Positions 19,786 through 29,237 are shown, counted from the first letter of the stretch. The stretch is DNA of 48,427 nucleotides from Massilia sp. ST3 (GCF_018119405.1 NZ_JAGPWC010000035.1:1-48427), one strand, 5' to 3'. The notes: a model not told the origin generated them from the letters alone. Numbers and translations are program-made.

Positions 19786-20799
19786 ATGCAGTTGCGGCTC
19801 GAGGCGCTCGACGGCCACCTGTCCAAGGGACTGGCGCCGCTGTATGTGATCACCAGCGACGAGCACCTACTCGCGCTGGAAGCGGCCGACCGGATCCGCA
19901 AGAGCGCGCGCGCGCAAGGCTATACCGAACGCGATGTGCTCACGGTCGAGCGCAGCTTCAAGTGGGGCGAACTGCTGGCGGCCAACCAGGCCTTGTCCCT
20001 GTTCGGCGACAAGAAGCTGATCGAGCTGCGCATCCCGGGCGGCAAGCCGGGCAAGGACGGCAGCGCCGCCCTGCAAAGCTACGCCAAGGACCTCAGCCCC
20101 GACAACCTGACCCTGATCACCCTGCCCAAGCTGGACTGGCAGACCGCCAAGGCCTCGTGGGTGACGGCGCTGCAGCAGGCCGCGGTCTACATCGAGATCC
20201 CGAACGTGGAAAGGGCGCAGCTGCCCGGCTGGATCGGCATGCGCCTGTCGAGCCAGGGACAGAGCGCCGAGCGCCAGAGCCTGGACTTCATCGCCGACCG
20301 CGTGGAGGGCAACCTGCTGGCGGCGCACCAGGAAATCCAGAAGCTCGGCCTGCTGTACGAGCCGGGCAAGCTGAGTTTCGAGCAGGTGCAGGACGCCGTG
20401 CTGAACGTGGCGCGCTACGACGTGTTCAAGCTGTCCGAAGCGATGCTGATGGGCGACCCGGCGCGTCTGGCGCGCATGCTGGAAGGATTGAGGGGCGAGG
20501 GCGAGGCGCTGCCGCTGGTTTTGTGGGCGGTCAGTGAAGAAATCCGCACGCTGCTAAAATTGAAGACCGGGATGAGCCAGGGGCGGCCGCTGGGCGCGCT
20601 GCTGAAGGAATACCGGATCTGGGGACCGCGCGAGCGGATGATGGAACCGGCGCTGCGCCGCGTGTCGCTCGGCACGCTCGAGGCGGCGCTGCAGGACGCG
20701 GCGCAGGTCGACCGGATGGTCAAGGGCCTGCGCGCGAAGCAGTTCGCGGGCGACGCGTGGGATGCCATGTTGCAGCTGGCATTGAAGGTGGCGCGGTAA
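19786..20799 (+). CDS. holA: DNA polymerase III delta subunit
   Basis: HolA is the clamp-loader wrench that opens the beta sliding clamp. The 337-residue length is normal. The N-terminal part (LAPLYVITSDEHLLALEAAD) matches the AAA-like domain I, without a functional P-loop, as expected for delta. LVLWAVSEEIRTLLKL and the C-terminal helical collar fit domain III. A GAGGAAA ribosome binding site precedes the ATG in the 10-bp gap after lptE. A palindrome follows immediately after the stop. Confidence 0.93.
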   Translation: MQLRLEALDGHLSKGLAPLYVITSDEHLLALEAADRIRKSARAQGYTERDVLTVERSFKWGELLAANQALSLFGDKKLIELRIPGGKPGKDGSAALQSYAKDLSPDNLTLITLPKLDWQTAKASWVTALQQAAVYIEIPNVERAQLPGWIGMRLSSQGQSAERQSLDFIADRVEGNLLAAHQEIQKLGLLYEPGKLSFEQVQDAVLNVARYDVFKLSEAMLMGDPARLARMLEGLRGEGEALPLVLWAVSEEIRTLLKLKTGMSQGRPLGALLKEYRIWGPRERMMEPALRRVSLGTLEAALQDAAQVDRMVKGLRAKQFAGDAWDAMLQLALKVAR

Positions 20800-20800
20800 G

Positions 20801-20860
20801 CGCGTCGGCGGCAGAGCCGCCAACCCTACCGTAGGGTCGGCGAGTCCCCCGCCGACGCGT
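20801..20860. repeat. Self-contained palindrome, GTAGGGT/GGCGGC family
   Basis: Two 30-base arms meet head to head at 20830/20831 (ACCCTAC|CGTAGGGT), with ends CGCGTCGGCGG and CCGCCGACGCG. It is the third member of the family seen at 13-126 and 10092-10201, here without a spacer. It begins 2 bp after the holA stop and may end that transcript. Confidence 0.7.
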
Positions 20861-20921
20861 CCAACGCACGCATGCACGACCGCACCACCTCCGCATACCA
20901 ACTTTGCAATTGGACGACACG

Positions 20922-22187
20922 ATGGACATCACCGCACACATGCACACCCTCGGCCGCCAGGCCCGGACCGCCTCGCGCGCCATGGCGCGCGCCGACGGCG
21001 CCACCCGCAACCGCGCGCTGCTCCTGATCGCCGAGGCGATCGAACGCGAAGCGGACGCCCTGCGCAGCGCCAACGGGCAGGACATGGACGCCGCCCGCGC
21101 CAGCGGCCTGGCCCCGGCCATGCTGGACCGCCTGGCCCTCTCAAGCGCCGCCATCGCCACCATGGTCACCGGCCTGCGCCAGATCGCCGAGCTGCCCGAC
21201 CCGATCGGCGAAATCTCGAACATGAAGGTGCGTCCGACCGGCATCCAGGTGGGCCAGATGCGCGTGCCGCTGGGCGTGATCGGCATCATCTACGAAGCCC
21301 GCCCGAACGTGACGGTCGACGCGGCCGGCCTGTGCATCAAGAGCGGCAACGCGGCCATCCTGCGCGGCGGCTCGGAAGCCATCCACTGCAACCGCGCGCT
21401 GGCGAAGCTGGTGGCCGAAGGCCTGCAGGAGGCCGGCCTGCCGCTCGAGGCGGTGCAGGTGGTCGACACCACGGACCGCGCCGCCGTCGGCGCCCTGATC
21501 ACCATGCCGCAGTACGTCGACGTGATCGTCCCGCGCGGCGGCAAGGGCCTGATCGCGCGCCTGATGGAAGAGTCCACGGTCCCGATGATCAAGCACCTGG
21601 ACGGCATCTGCCACGTCTACATCGACGCCAAGGCCGACCTCGAGAAAGCCCTGCCGGTCGCCTTCAACGCCAAGTGCCACCGCTACGGCACCTGCAACAC
21701 CATGGAAACCCTGCTGGTGTCGCGCGAGATCGCCCCGGCCGTGCTGCCGCGCCTCGCGCAGCTGTACCAGACCAAAGAGGTCGAGCTGCGCGCCGATCCG
21801 GAAAGCTTCGCGATCCTGGCGGGCTATCCGCATCTCGTCGCCGCGACGGATGAAGACTGGAGCACCGAATACCTGGCCCCGATCCTGGCGGTGAAGATCG
21901 TCGCCGGCATCGACGAGGCGATCGACCACATCAACACCTATTCGTCCAAGCACACCGACGCCATCATCACCGAGGACTTCAGCGGGGCGATGCGCTTCCT
22001 GAAGGAAGTCGATTCGGCCTCGGTGATGGTGAACGCCTCGACCCGCTTCGCGGACGGCTTCGAATACGGCCTGGGCGCCGAGATCGGCATCTCGAACGAC
22101 AAGCTGCACGCGCGCGGCCCGGTGGGACTGGAAGGACTGACCTCGCTGAAGTACGTCGTGTTCGGCCACGGCGAAATACGTCAATAA
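20922..22187 (+). CDS. proA: Gamma-glutamyl phosphate reductase
   Basis: ProA reduces gamma-glutamyl phosphate to the semialdehyde in proline synthesis, using NADPH. The 421-residue protein has the aldehyde dehydrogenase fold, the cofactor segment [19 protein letters not shown], the catalytic Cys in [13 protein letters not shown], and the C-terminal [20 protein letters not shown] typical of ProA. The ATG at 20922 was chosen over a TTG 18 bp upstream. hemJ follows after 14 bp. proB, its usual pathway partner, is not in the window. Confidence 0.96.
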   Translation: MDITAHMHTLGRQARTASRAMARADGATRNRALLLIAEAIEREADALRSANGQDMDAARASGLAPAMLDRLALSSAAIATMVTGLRQIAELPDPIGEISNMKVRPTGIQVGQMRVPLGVIGIIYEARPNVTVDAAGLCIKSGNAAILRGGSEAIHCNRALAKLVAEGLQEAGLPLEAVQVVDTTDRAAVGALITMPQYVDVIVPRGGKGLIARLMEESTVPMIKHLDGICHVYIDAKADLEKALPVAFNAKCHRYGTCNTMETLLVSREIAPAVLPRLAQLYQTKEVELRADPESFAILAGYPHLVAATDEDWSTEYLAPILAVKIVAGIDEAIDHINTYSSKHTDAIITEDFSGAMRFLKEVDSASVMVNASTRFADGFEYGLGAEIGISNDKLHARGPVGLEGLTSLKYVVFGHGEIRQ

Positions 22188-22201
22188 CAACAAGGAAGCG
22201 C

Positions 22202-22615
22202 ATGTACCTCTGGATCAAGGCCCTGCACATCGTCTTCATCGCGTCCTGGTTCGCCGGGCTGTTCTACCTGCCGCGCATCTTCGTCAACCTGGCGCAGGAG
22301 AGCAATCCGGCGGCGCTCGAACGGCTGCTGGGCATGGGGCGCAGGCTGTACCGCTTCACCACGATCCTGATGGTGCCGGCGCTGGTGCTGGGCCTGTGGC
22401 TGTGGCTGGGCTACGGCATCAAGGGCGGCTGGCTGCATGCGAAGCTGGCGCTGGTGATCGTGACGATCGGCTACCATCATGCCTGCGGTTCGCTGCTGAA
22501 AAAGTTCGAACGCGGGGTGAATGCGCGCAGCCACAAGTGGTACAGGTACTTCAATGAAGTGCCGGTGCTGTTGTTGCTGGCGATTGTGATTCTGGTGGTG
22601 GTGAAGCCGTTCTGA
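22202..22615 (+). CDS. hemJ: Protoporphyrinogen IX oxidase HemJ-type membrane protein
   Basis: This 137-residue membrane protein of the UPF0093/CopD-like family performs the penultimate step of haem synthesis. The N-terminal helix WIKALHIVFIASWFAGLFYLPRIFV carries the conserved His of the family. Three more hydrophobic helices follow (ILMVPALVLGLWLWLGYG, LALVIVTIGYHHACGSLL, VLLLLAIVILVVV). AAGGAA precedes the start, 14 bp after proA. Biochemical assignment rests on the family name only. Confidence 0.88.
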   Translation: MYLWIKALHIVFIASWFAGLFYLPRIFVNLAQESNPAALERLLGMGRRLYRFTTILMVPALVLGLWLWLGYGIKGGWLHAKLALVIVTIGYHHACGSLLKKFERGVNARSHKWYRYFNEVPVLLLLAIVILVVVKPF

Positions 22616-22651
22616 AAGGAATGAGCGCCATTAGCACCACCGCCTTGTAAA

Positions 22652-22758
22652 CGTCATCCCCGCGAAGGCGGGGACCCAAGTTCGTTGTGTCATGTTGGCT
22701 TATGCATGAGCTACGGGGACGCGAGCAAACTTGGGTCCCCGCCTTCGCGGGGATGACG
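22652..22758. repeat. REP-like inverted pair, GTCATCCCCGC family
   Basis: Two 33-base units (22652-22684 and 22726-22758) are reverse complements with one mismatch in my reading, around a 41-base spacer. Each unit also forms its own hairpin (CCCCGCGAAGGCGGGG). The remainder of the gap 22616-22869 holds a tandem GAAGTTGCAG duplication and a short CGTCA/TGACG inverted repeat before the next gene. Confidence 0.85.
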
Positions 22759-22869
22759 GTTTTACAGTTAGCGGTAATAAGAAGTTGCAGTGAAGAAGTT
22801 GCAGCGTCATCGGCAAGAGCTGCTGACGCGTTATCTCAATAGTTTTTCAACGGACAAAGGGTACCCCTC

Positions 22870-24072
22870 ATGGCCTCATATTTCTGCCCATGCCCGCGCG
22901 GCATGGAAGCGGCGCTTGCCGACGAACTGGGCGAGATCGCCCAGCTCAGCACCACCCTGAAGGTGCACAACCAGGTCCCTGGCGGCGTGCACTGCTCCGG
23001 TTCCCTGACGGACGCTTACCTGGTCAACCTGCACTCGCGCATTGCCTCCCGTGTCCTCATGAGGATTAGCCAGCGCAGCTACAACAACGAGAACGACATC
23101 TACGACCTGGTGCTCGAGCAGCCCTGGGAAGACTGGTTCGGCACCGAGCACACCATCCGCGTCGACGTCACCGCCGTCAAGTCGCCGCTGAAGAGCCTGG
23201 AATTCACCACGCTGAAGATCAAGGACGCCATCTGCGACCGCTTCCGCGACCAGTTCAACAAGCGCCCGTCGGTCAATACCCGCGAACCGGACATGCGCAT
23301 CGTCGGCTTCCTCGACCAGCGCAACTTCATCATCTACCTCGACACCTCGGGCGAAGCGCTGTTCAAGCGCGGCTGGCGCGAGGAGACCGGCGACGCGCCG
23401 CTGCGCGAGAACCTGGCAGCGGGTATGCTGCGCGTGTCGGGCTGGAAGCCGGGCGTGCCGCTGTTCGACCCGATGTGCGGTTCCGGCACCATCCTGGTCG
23501 AAGCCGCCCAGATGCTGCAGGGGATCCCACCCGGCGCGCGGCGCCGCTTCGCCTTCGAAAAATTCCGCGACTTCAACCGCCAGGCCTGGCAGGACATGAA
23601 GGCCGCGATCAAGCCGAACCCGCTGCCGAGCGAACCGACCATCTTCGGTTCCGACATCTCGGGCGACATGGTGGCCATGACGCGCCATAACCTGAAGGTG
23701 GCCGGCATCCTGTTCGAGGTGCCGCTCAAGCAGATCGAGGCCCAGCACGTGACCCCGCCCACCGAGCAGCCGGGCATCCTGCTGACCAACCCGCCCTACG
23801 GCGAGCGGATCGGCGTGCGCGGCGACTCCACCATGCCGCAGGACGAAATGGCCGTGGCCTTCTACGCGGCCCTGGGCACCACCCTCAAGCAGCGCTTCGC
23901 CGGCTGGACCGCCTGCCTGTTCACGGCCGACCTGGGCCTGCCCAAGATGCTGCGCCTGAAGGAATCGCGCAAGACGCCGTTCTTCAACGGCGCGCTCGAA
24001 TGCCGCCTGTTCCGCTTCGACATGGTGGCCGGTTTCAACCGCAGGGAAGAAGCCAAACCGAAGCAGGAATAA
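22870..24072 (+). CDS. THUMP-domain class I RNA methyltransferase (RlmL N-half-like)
   Basis: This 400-residue SAM-dependent RNA N2-guanine methyltransferase is related to the N-terminal half of RlmL, which acts on 23S rRNA m2G2445. It opens FCPCPRGMEAALADEL, has a THUMP domain at about residues 45-160, then the methyltransferase domain with SAM motif LFDPMCGSGTILVEAA and catalytic NPPYGERIGV. The RlmK half of the fused enterobacterial enzyme is absent, as in many betaproteobacteria. The MFS gene follows after 9 bp, but a functional link is not evident. Confidence 0.88.
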   Translation: MASYFCPCPRGMEAALADELGEIAQLSTTLKVHNQVPGGVHCSGSLTDAYLVNLHSRIASRVLMRISQRSYNNENDIYDLVLEQPWEDWFGTEHTIRVDVTAVKSPLKSLEFTTLKIKDAICDRFRDQFNKRPSVNTREPDMRIVGFLDQRNFIIYLDTSGEALFKRGWREETGDAPLRENLAAGMLRVSGWKPGVPLFDPMCGSGTILVEAAQMLQGIPPGARRRFAFEKFRDFNRQAWQDMKAAIKPNPLPSEPTIFGSDISGDMVAMTRHNLKVAGILFEVPLKQIEAQHVTPPTEQPGILLTNPPYGERIGVRGDSTMPQDEMAVAFYAALGTTLKQRFAGWTACLFTADLGLPKMLRLKESRKTPFFNGALECRLFRFDMVAGFNRREEAKPKQE

Positions 24073-24081
24073 GGATTGACG

Positions 24082-25377
24082 ATGCTGCCGCCGACCGAAC
24101 CGCCCGATCTTCCCAAGGACCCCATCATACCGGTCCCCCTGCCCAAGCCCCACAAGATCGCGATGCTGTCGGCCGGCGGCCTGGCGACCCTGCTGGCGGC
24201 CCTGTCGATGCTGGGGCCGTTCTCGATCGACGCCTACCTGCCGGCCTTCCCGCAGATCCGCGCCGAGCTGCACGCCACCCCGATCGAAGTCCAGCAGACC
24301 CTGACCGCCTACATGCTGGCCTTCGCCGGCATGGTGCTGTGGCATGGCGCGCTGTCCGACGCCTTTGGACGACGCAACGTGATCCTGGTGGCGCTGGTGG
24401 TGTTCGGCATCGGCACCTTCGGCTGCGCGGCCGCGTCCTCGGTCCATTACCTGTGGGTGTTCCGCATCATGCAGGGGGTGTCGGCGGGGGCCGGCGTGGT
24501 GGTGGGGCGCGCCATCATCCGCGACCTGTATTCCGACACCGCCGCGGCGCGCCTGCTGTCGATGGTGACCATGATCTTCTCGATCGCACCGGCCATCGCG
24601 CCGGTGCTGGGCGGCTGGATCGTCACCTGGTTCGACTGGCGCGCGATCTTCCTGGCGCTGTGCGCCTACACCGTGGTGCTGGGCTGGTTCTGCTGGCGCC
24701 ACCTGCCCGAGACCATGCCGATGGAGAAGCGCCAGCCCTTCAACCCGCGCTTCCTGGCCGAGAGCTATGGAGCGATCTTCTCGTCCTTCCTGTTCCACAT
24801 GAAGGCGGGCGTCACGGCGCTGAACTTCGCCGGCCTGTTCCTGTACATCGCGGCCGCGCCGGTGATGCTGCCCGAGAGCCTCGGCCTGGGGCCGTCGGAA
24901 TTCGCCTGGCTGTTCGTGCCGACCGTGAGCGGGATCTTCCTGGGCGCGCTGGCCGCCAACCGGCTGGCGGGCAAACTGGACTTCGCGCGCCAGATCCGCA
25001 TCGGATTCTTCTTCATGCTGGGCGCGATCGCGTTCAACGTGACCTACCACGTGTTCCTGCCCCCCGCGCTGCCCTGGACCGTAGCGCCGATGTTCTTCTT
25101 CACCTTCGGCAGCTCGATCATCGCGCCCGGCGCCACCTTGCTGGCGCTCGACCTGTTCCCGCACATCCGCGGCACCGTGGCCTCGTGCCAGTCTTTCGTG
25201 TCGACCCTGCTGGGCGCGATCGTGGCGGGGGTGGTGGCGCCGCTGCTGTCGCATTCGGTGCTGGCGCTGGCCCTGGGACAGGCCGGATTCGCGCTGCTGT
25301 CGCTGGCGTTCTGGGTGACGGCGCGCCGCTACCGCCGCCGGCTGCTCAAGATGGGCAGGAGCGGGGCGGGGCGCTAA
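24082..25377 (+). CDS. MFS multidrug efflux transporter, Bcr/CflA type
   Basis: This 431-residue inner-membrane protein of the major facilitator superfamily has about 12 hydrophobic segments. The drug:H+ antiporter signature is present: GPFSIDAYLPAFPQI in helix 1, GALSDAFGRRNVIL in loop 2-3, RIMQGVSAGAGVVVGRAIIRDL in helix 4 and FSIAPAIAPVLGGWI in helix 5. These fit the Bcr/CflA subfamily, so a drug or small-molecule exporter is likely; the substrate is unknown. The ATG at 24082 has AAGGA 6 bp upstream; a TTG at 24076 is the alternative. It converges on the PEP-CTERM gene with only 22 bp between stops. Confidence 0.88.
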   Translation: MLPPTEPPDLPKDPIIPVPLPKPHKIAMLSAGGLATLLAALSMLGPFSIDAYLPAFPQIRAELHATPIEVQQTLTAYMLAFAGMVLWHGALSDAFGRRNVILVALVVFGIGTFGCAAASSVHYLWVFRIMQGVSAGAGVVVGRAIIRDLYSDTAAARLLSMVTMIFSIAPAIAPVLGGWIVTWFDWRAIFLALCAYTVVLGWFCWRHLPETMPMEKRQPFNPRFLAESYGAIFSSFLFHMKAGVTALNFAGLFLYIAAAPVMLPESLGLGPSEFAWLFVPTVSGIFLGALAANRLAGKLDFARQIRIGFFFMLGAIAFNVTYHVFLPPALPWTVAPMFFFTFGSSIIAPGATLLALDLFPHIRGTVASCQSFVSTLLGAIVAGVVAPLLSHSVLALALGQAGFALLSLAFWVTARRYRRRLLKMGRSGAGR

Positions 25378-25399
25378 AGGAGGACGAGGGAAGCGGGGA

Positions 25400-26206
25400 T
25401 TACTGCTGGGCTTGCTGCTTGCGGCGGATGACGGCCATCGCGCCCAGTCCCAGGGCGAGCAGCGGCAGCGATCCCGGCAGCGGTACCTCGCGGCTGAGCG
25501 AGGTCATGCCTTCGATGACGTCGTTCTGGCAGGTCTCGCCCCAGTGCAGGGCCATGGTCGAATACTGCGCCAGGTCGCTCTTGGCGACGTTGATGCTGAA
25601 GGTCAGCGACTGGTCGGCCAGCACTTTCCAGGTGCCGACCAGGCCGGTGTTGCGCACGGTCGACGAAGCGGTCTTGACCCCGGTCGCCTGGCCTTCGCGG
25701 TAGGTGCAGTCGACCCCGTTCCTGCAGCTCATGTAGGATTCGGTATTCTTGATGTTCTGGGCATTGGTGGTGCCGTTCAGTTCATACAGCTTGAAGGTGC
25801 CGCCGGTGTTGCTGAAGCGGTTGTCCAGGCTGAAGCCGTATTCCCATAGGGTGCCGTTCGCCGCATTGTCCTTGGCGTGGTGGACGTCGGTGCCGAAAGG
25901 GTTCCACTTTTGCGCGAGGAACACGTCGCCATAGCCGATGCCGCCCGGGGCCGAGCTGGGCGAGGCGCCCGCGTGGCCGGCGAAATTGGTCGAAATGACG
26001 ATGGTCAGCACATCCCCGACGCGGGAGATGTGGGCGCCCTGGATGTCGTACAGGCTGCCGCCGATGACGTCGCCGCTCCCGTGGTCGTTGCCGCCCCAGT
26101 AGCCATTGACCGCCGAGTCGCCGATGTCGCCGGCGTGCGCGGCCTGTGCGGCGAGCAGCGCGAGGCCGGTCATGGAATGGGCAAGCAATTTTTTCATGGG
26201 AGACAT
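25400..26206 (-). CDS. PEP-CTERM sorting-domain protein
   Basis: This 268-residue secreted protein has a signal peptide (MKKLLAHSMTGLALLAAQAAHA) and a C-terminal sorting tail: VPLPGSLPLLALGLGAMAVI followed by RRK. That is a PEP-CTERM signal in its V-P-x-P form, recognised by exosortase. The body (GDIGDSAVNGYWGGNDHGSGDVIGG onward) has no domain that I can name; two Cys pairs (MSCRNGVDC, ETCQ) may bind. The ATG at 26206 is used, and 26197 is equally possible; neither has a clear ribosome binding site. A sigma-54 promoter match lies just upstream. It is likely an exopolysaccharide-associated surface protein. Confidence 0.85.
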   Translation of the reverse strand: MSPMKKLLAHSMTGLALLAAQAAHAGDIGDSAVNGYWGGNDHGSGDVIGGSLYDIQGAHISRVGDVLTIVISTNFAGHAGASPSSAPGGIGYGDVFLAQKWNPFGTDVHHAKDNAANGTLWEYGFSLDNRFSNTGGTFKLYELNGTTNAQNIKNTESYMSCRNGVDCTYREGQATGVKTASSTVRNTGLVGTWKVLADQSLTFSINVAKSDLAQYSTMALHWGETCQNDVIEGMTSLSREVPLPGSLPLLALGLGAMAVIRRKQQAQQ

Positions 26207-26233
26207 GTAATAATGGACGAGTAGGGCCTGCGA

Positions 26234-26249
26234 AGCACGGATCATGCCA
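26234..26249 (-). promoter_or_regulatory. Candidate sigma-54 promoter of the PEP-CTERM gene
   Basis: Read leftward, TGGCATGATCCGTGCT matches the RpoN -24/-12 consensus (TGGCACG-N4-TTGCW) at all but two positions. The GG and GC dinucleotides are exactly 10 bp apart. Transcription would start near 26223, leaving a short leader. PEP-CTERM genes in related bacteria are known to be controlled by RpoN with the PrsK/PrsR system, which supports the match. Confidence 0.6.
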
Positions 26250-26389
26250 TTAGGAAATTATTATTATAAATCAATGGCTTGCAAACTTCGCGCAGGAAAC
26301 AACAGTTGCCGATGTAAAAGTTCTCGACAGATTGACTGACAATTAAGCAACGAATCATAATCCATAGCAATAATTTCGTCGAGAATCCG

Positions 26390-29191
26390 ATGGTCGAACA
26401 ACACTCACCGCGTCGCACCTGGTCCACCAAGCACCTGCTGGGCGGCGCCGCCGTCCTTGGCGCCGCCGCCCTGTCCGTCGCCCTGTGGCTGCACGCGAAG
26501 CAGCCGCCGGTGCCCGAACTGCGCAGCAAAGCAACGCAATACCAGCAGCGCGGCGAATACAGCGCAGCCATCATCCTGCTCAAGAACGCCATCCAGGCCG
26601 AGCCCGCGGATGCGCAGACACGCTTCCAGCTGGCCAAGGTCTATCTCGACAGTGGCGAATCCGAAAGCGCGGAGAAGGAAATCCGCGCAGCGCTCAAGCT
26701 GGGCTACCCGGCCGCCACCGGGATGCCGGTGCTGGCGCAGTCCCTGGTACTGCAGGCGCAGTACCAGAAAGCCCTGGATGAGACGCAAGCGGCGGCGGCC
26801 GGGCGCAACCCGGAGCTGCTGGTTGCGCGCGCCGATGCCCTGTGCGGCCTCGGCAGGCTGGACGAGGCTAGGCAAGTGTATGAGGCGGTCTTGCAGGCCG
26901 CGCCCGGCACCGTGTCCGCCATGCTCGGGCTCGGACGCCTGGCCTTGCGCACAGGTCATGCGGACGAAGGGGCGGCGCTGTCCGCCCGCGCGCTCGAGGC
27001 CCAGCCCACGAATACCTCGGCCCTGCTGTTCCAGGCTGAGCTCTTGCGCAGCACGGGACGCAGCGATGAAGCCATGCGCGTCTACCAGCGCGTCCTCTCG
27101 CTCAACCCAGGCCAGCGTTACGCCTATATCCTCAAGGCCGACCTGGAGATCGTGCTGGGCCAGTACGAGCAGGCGCAGAAAGACCTGGACGCCGTGCGCA
27201 AACTGGCGCCCAAGAGCATCCTGCTTTCCTATACCCAGGCCCTGCTGTATTTCTCGCAGGGGAAGTATCAGCAAGCCAGGGAGTCGGTACAGCACCTGCT
27301 CCGCGTCGCCCCCAACCATGCGCCGAGCATGCTGCTGGCCGGGGCCATCAGCCTGCGCCTGAACTCGCCCTACCAGGCCGAGAGCCACCTGCGCGAGTAC
27401 CTGAAGCACGATCCGGGCAACGCCTATGCACTCAAGCTGCTGGCGGCTTCCCTGCTGCGCAGCGGGCAGGCCGGCAGCGCGATGGACCTGCTGGCGCCTG
27501 CGCTCGAGGCGGGCGGCAAGGACGTCCAATTGATGGCGCTGGCAGGCGAGAGCCATCTGCAGACGCGCGACTTCCGCAAGGCCGCCGAACTCTTCCAGCA
27601 GGCCAGTGCGTTGGCGCCAGGCTCGGCGGAGCTGCGCACCTCGCTGGGCCTGAGCAAGCTCGGCATGGGCGAGCTGGACAATGCGATCGCCGACCTGCGC
27701 GCCGCCACGGAGCTGGACCGCGGCGCCGTCGATGCCGGCGTCGCCCTGGTCAGGGCGGAGATGAACCTGAAGCGCTACGACCAGGCGCTGGCCTCGGTGG
27801 AAAAAATGGAGCGCGCGCACGCGCGCAACGCCGTCGTGGCCGACCTGAAAGGCAGCGTCCACCAGGCCATGGGGGCGCAAGCCAAGGCGCGCGAACAGTT
27901 CGAACGCGCGCTGGCGCTGCAGCCGGACTACTATCCCGCGGCGGCCCACCTGGCCGAGATGGCGCTGGGCGGCGGCGACGCCGGGGCGGCGCGCGCGCAC
28001 TTGCATGCCTTCTTGGAAAAGAACAAGAACCACGTCGAAGCCTTGACGGCCCTCGCCATCCTGGCCGACCGCGCGGGCAAGCCGCAGGAGGCCACCGGCT
28101 GGCTGGAAAAGGCCGCCGCCGCATCCAGCGAGCTGAGGCTGTCGGTCGGCCTGGTCACGCAATACCTGCGCACCGGGCAGACCCAGAAGGCGCTCGACCT
28201 GACCGGCAAGCTCATGGTGGCGCATCCGGAAAACACCGACCTGCTCGACCTGCTCGGCAAGGGCCAGCTGGCGAATGGGCAGGCGGAAGCCGCCCTCAGC
28301 ACCTACAAGTCGCTTGCGGCCGCCTTGCCGCGTTCCGCGCAGGCGCGCATGCAGGTGGCGGCGCTGGAGTTGCTGCTCAAGCAGGACATCGCGGCCGAGA
28401 GCAGCTTGAAGGACGTGCTGGCGATCCAGCCCGACTTCCCCGCTGCGCAACTGGCCCTGGCCGAGCTGCAGGTACGCAAGGGACAGCACGAGCTGGCCCT
28501 GATGACGGCCGAGCGCATGCAGCGCAAGCATCCGCGCGCCTCGGCGGGCTATCAGCTCGAAGGCGATATCCTGATGGCCCGGCAGCAGGCCGCGCGCGCG
28601 CTCGACGCCTACCGGCGTGCGTACGCGTTCACGCCGAACGCGGAGCTGACCATCAAGATCAGCCATGCCTTGCGCCAGGCGGGCAAGCCCGAACAGGCGG
28701 CTGCGCAACTGGCGCAGTGGCTGCGCGAGCACCCCGGCGACCAGCGGGTCCAGCTGTACCGGGCCGAAAGCCTGCTGCGCGAAAAGCAGTACGCCCAGGC
28801 GGCCGCCCAGTTCGAAGAGATACTGGCGAAGGATCCGCGCCAGGTCGCGGCCCTGAATAACCTGGCCCTGGCCTACCAGCGCATGAAGGATCCACGCGCC
28901 CGCCAGTTCGCCGAGAAGGCCGTCGCCCTGGCCGGCGACCAGCCCGCGGTCATGGACACCCTGGCGTGGATCCTGGTCGAGGAAGGCGAGCTGGCGCGCG
29001 GCCTGGCCATGCTCAAGAAGGCGCATGCGCTGGCGCCGCAGGCGCGCGCCACTGCTTATCACCTGGCCGTGGCGATGTCGAAATCGGGCGATGGGGCGGG
29101 CGCGCGCAAGCTGCTCGAAACCCTGCTGGCCGGTAAAGGGAGTTTCCCTGACGAGGAACATGCCAGGCGTCTGCTTGCCCAGTTGCCCTAG
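26390..29191 (+). CDS. prsT: XrtA/PEP-CTERM system TPR-repeat protein (PrsT-like)
   Basis: This 933-residue protein is nearly all tetratricopeptide repeats (for example LRSKATQYQQRGEYSAAIIL, LQLAKVYLDSGESESAEKEI-type units) from about residue 45 to the end. It matches the PrsT family, which accompanies exosortase XrtA in bacteria making PEP-CTERM proteins and exopolysaccharide. The N-terminus has one hydrophobic segment (LLGGAAVLGAAALSVALWLH) but no lipobox Cys, so it looks membrane-anchored rather than lipidated. It is divergent from a PEP-CTERM substrate gene, while no exosortase lies in the window. The two ends of the 183-bp divergent region are AT-rich. Confidence 0.82.
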   Translation: MVEQHSPRRTWSTKHLLGGAAVLGAAALSVALWLHAKQPPVPELRSKATQYQQRGEYSAAIILLKNAIQAEPADAQTRFQLAKVYLDSGESESAEKEIRAALKLGYPAATGMPVLAQSLVLQAQYQKALDETQAAAAGRNPELLVARADALCGLGRLDEARQVYEAVLQAAPGTVSAMLGLGRLALRTGHADEGAALSARALEAQPTNTSALLFQAELLRSTGRSDEAMRVYQRVLSLNPGQRYAYILKADLEIVLGQYEQAQKDLDAVRKLAPKSILLSYTQALLYFSQGKYQQARESVQHLLRVAPNHAPSMLLAGAISLRLNSPYQAESHLREYLKHDPGNAYALKLLAASLLRSGQAGSAMDLLAPALEAGGKDVQLMALAGESHLQTRDFRKAAELFQQASALAPGSAELRTSLGLSKLGMGELDNAIADLRAATELDRGAVDAGVALVRAEMNLKRYDQALASVEKMERAHARNAVVADLKGSVHQAMGAQAKAREQFERALALQPDYYPAAAHLAEMALGGGDAGAARAHLHAFLEKNKNHVEALTALAILADRAGKPQEATGWLEKAAAASSELRLSVGLVTQYLRTGQTQKALDLTGKLMVAHPENTDLLDLLGKGQLANGQAEAALSTYKSLAAALPRSAQARMQVAALELLLKQDIAAESSLKDVLAIQPDFPAAQLALAELQVRKGQHELALMTAERMQRKHPRASAGYQLEGDILMARQQAARALDAYRRAYAFTPNAELTIKISHALRQAGKPEQAAAQLAQWLREHPGDQRVQLYRAESLLREKQYAQAAAQFEEILAKDPRQVAALNNLALAYQRMKDPRARQFAEKAVALAGDQPAVMDTLAWILVEEGELARGLAMLKKAHALAPQARATAYHLAVAMSKSGDGAGARKLLETLLAGKGSFPDEEHARRLLAQLP

Positions 29192-29212
29192 AAGTCAAGG
29201 GCGTGTCACGAG

Positions 29213-29237
29213 GCCGGGGCGTCACCCCGGCTTTTTT
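29213..29237 (+). terminator. Rho-independent terminator of prsT
   Basis: GCCGGGG (29213-29219) and CCCCGGC (29225-29231) form a 7-bp GC stem with a 5-base loop, directly followed by six T. It lies 21 bp after the prsT stop, a textbook intrinsic terminator. Confidence 0.9.

Noticed and set aside
22876..25254. A long antisense frame opposite the methyltransferase and MFS genes
   Set aside because: It spans two unrelated real genes and reads as low-complexity His/Gln/Arg/Gly sequence.
26250..26389. A second sigma-54 promoter for prsT
   Set aside because: GG and GC pairs with 10-bp spacing could not be found on the plus strand; the nearest candidates have 11 or 12 bp.
26405..29161. A 918-codon antisense frame opposite prsT
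   Set aside because: It is a mirror of the TPR repeat coding sequence with no motif of its own.
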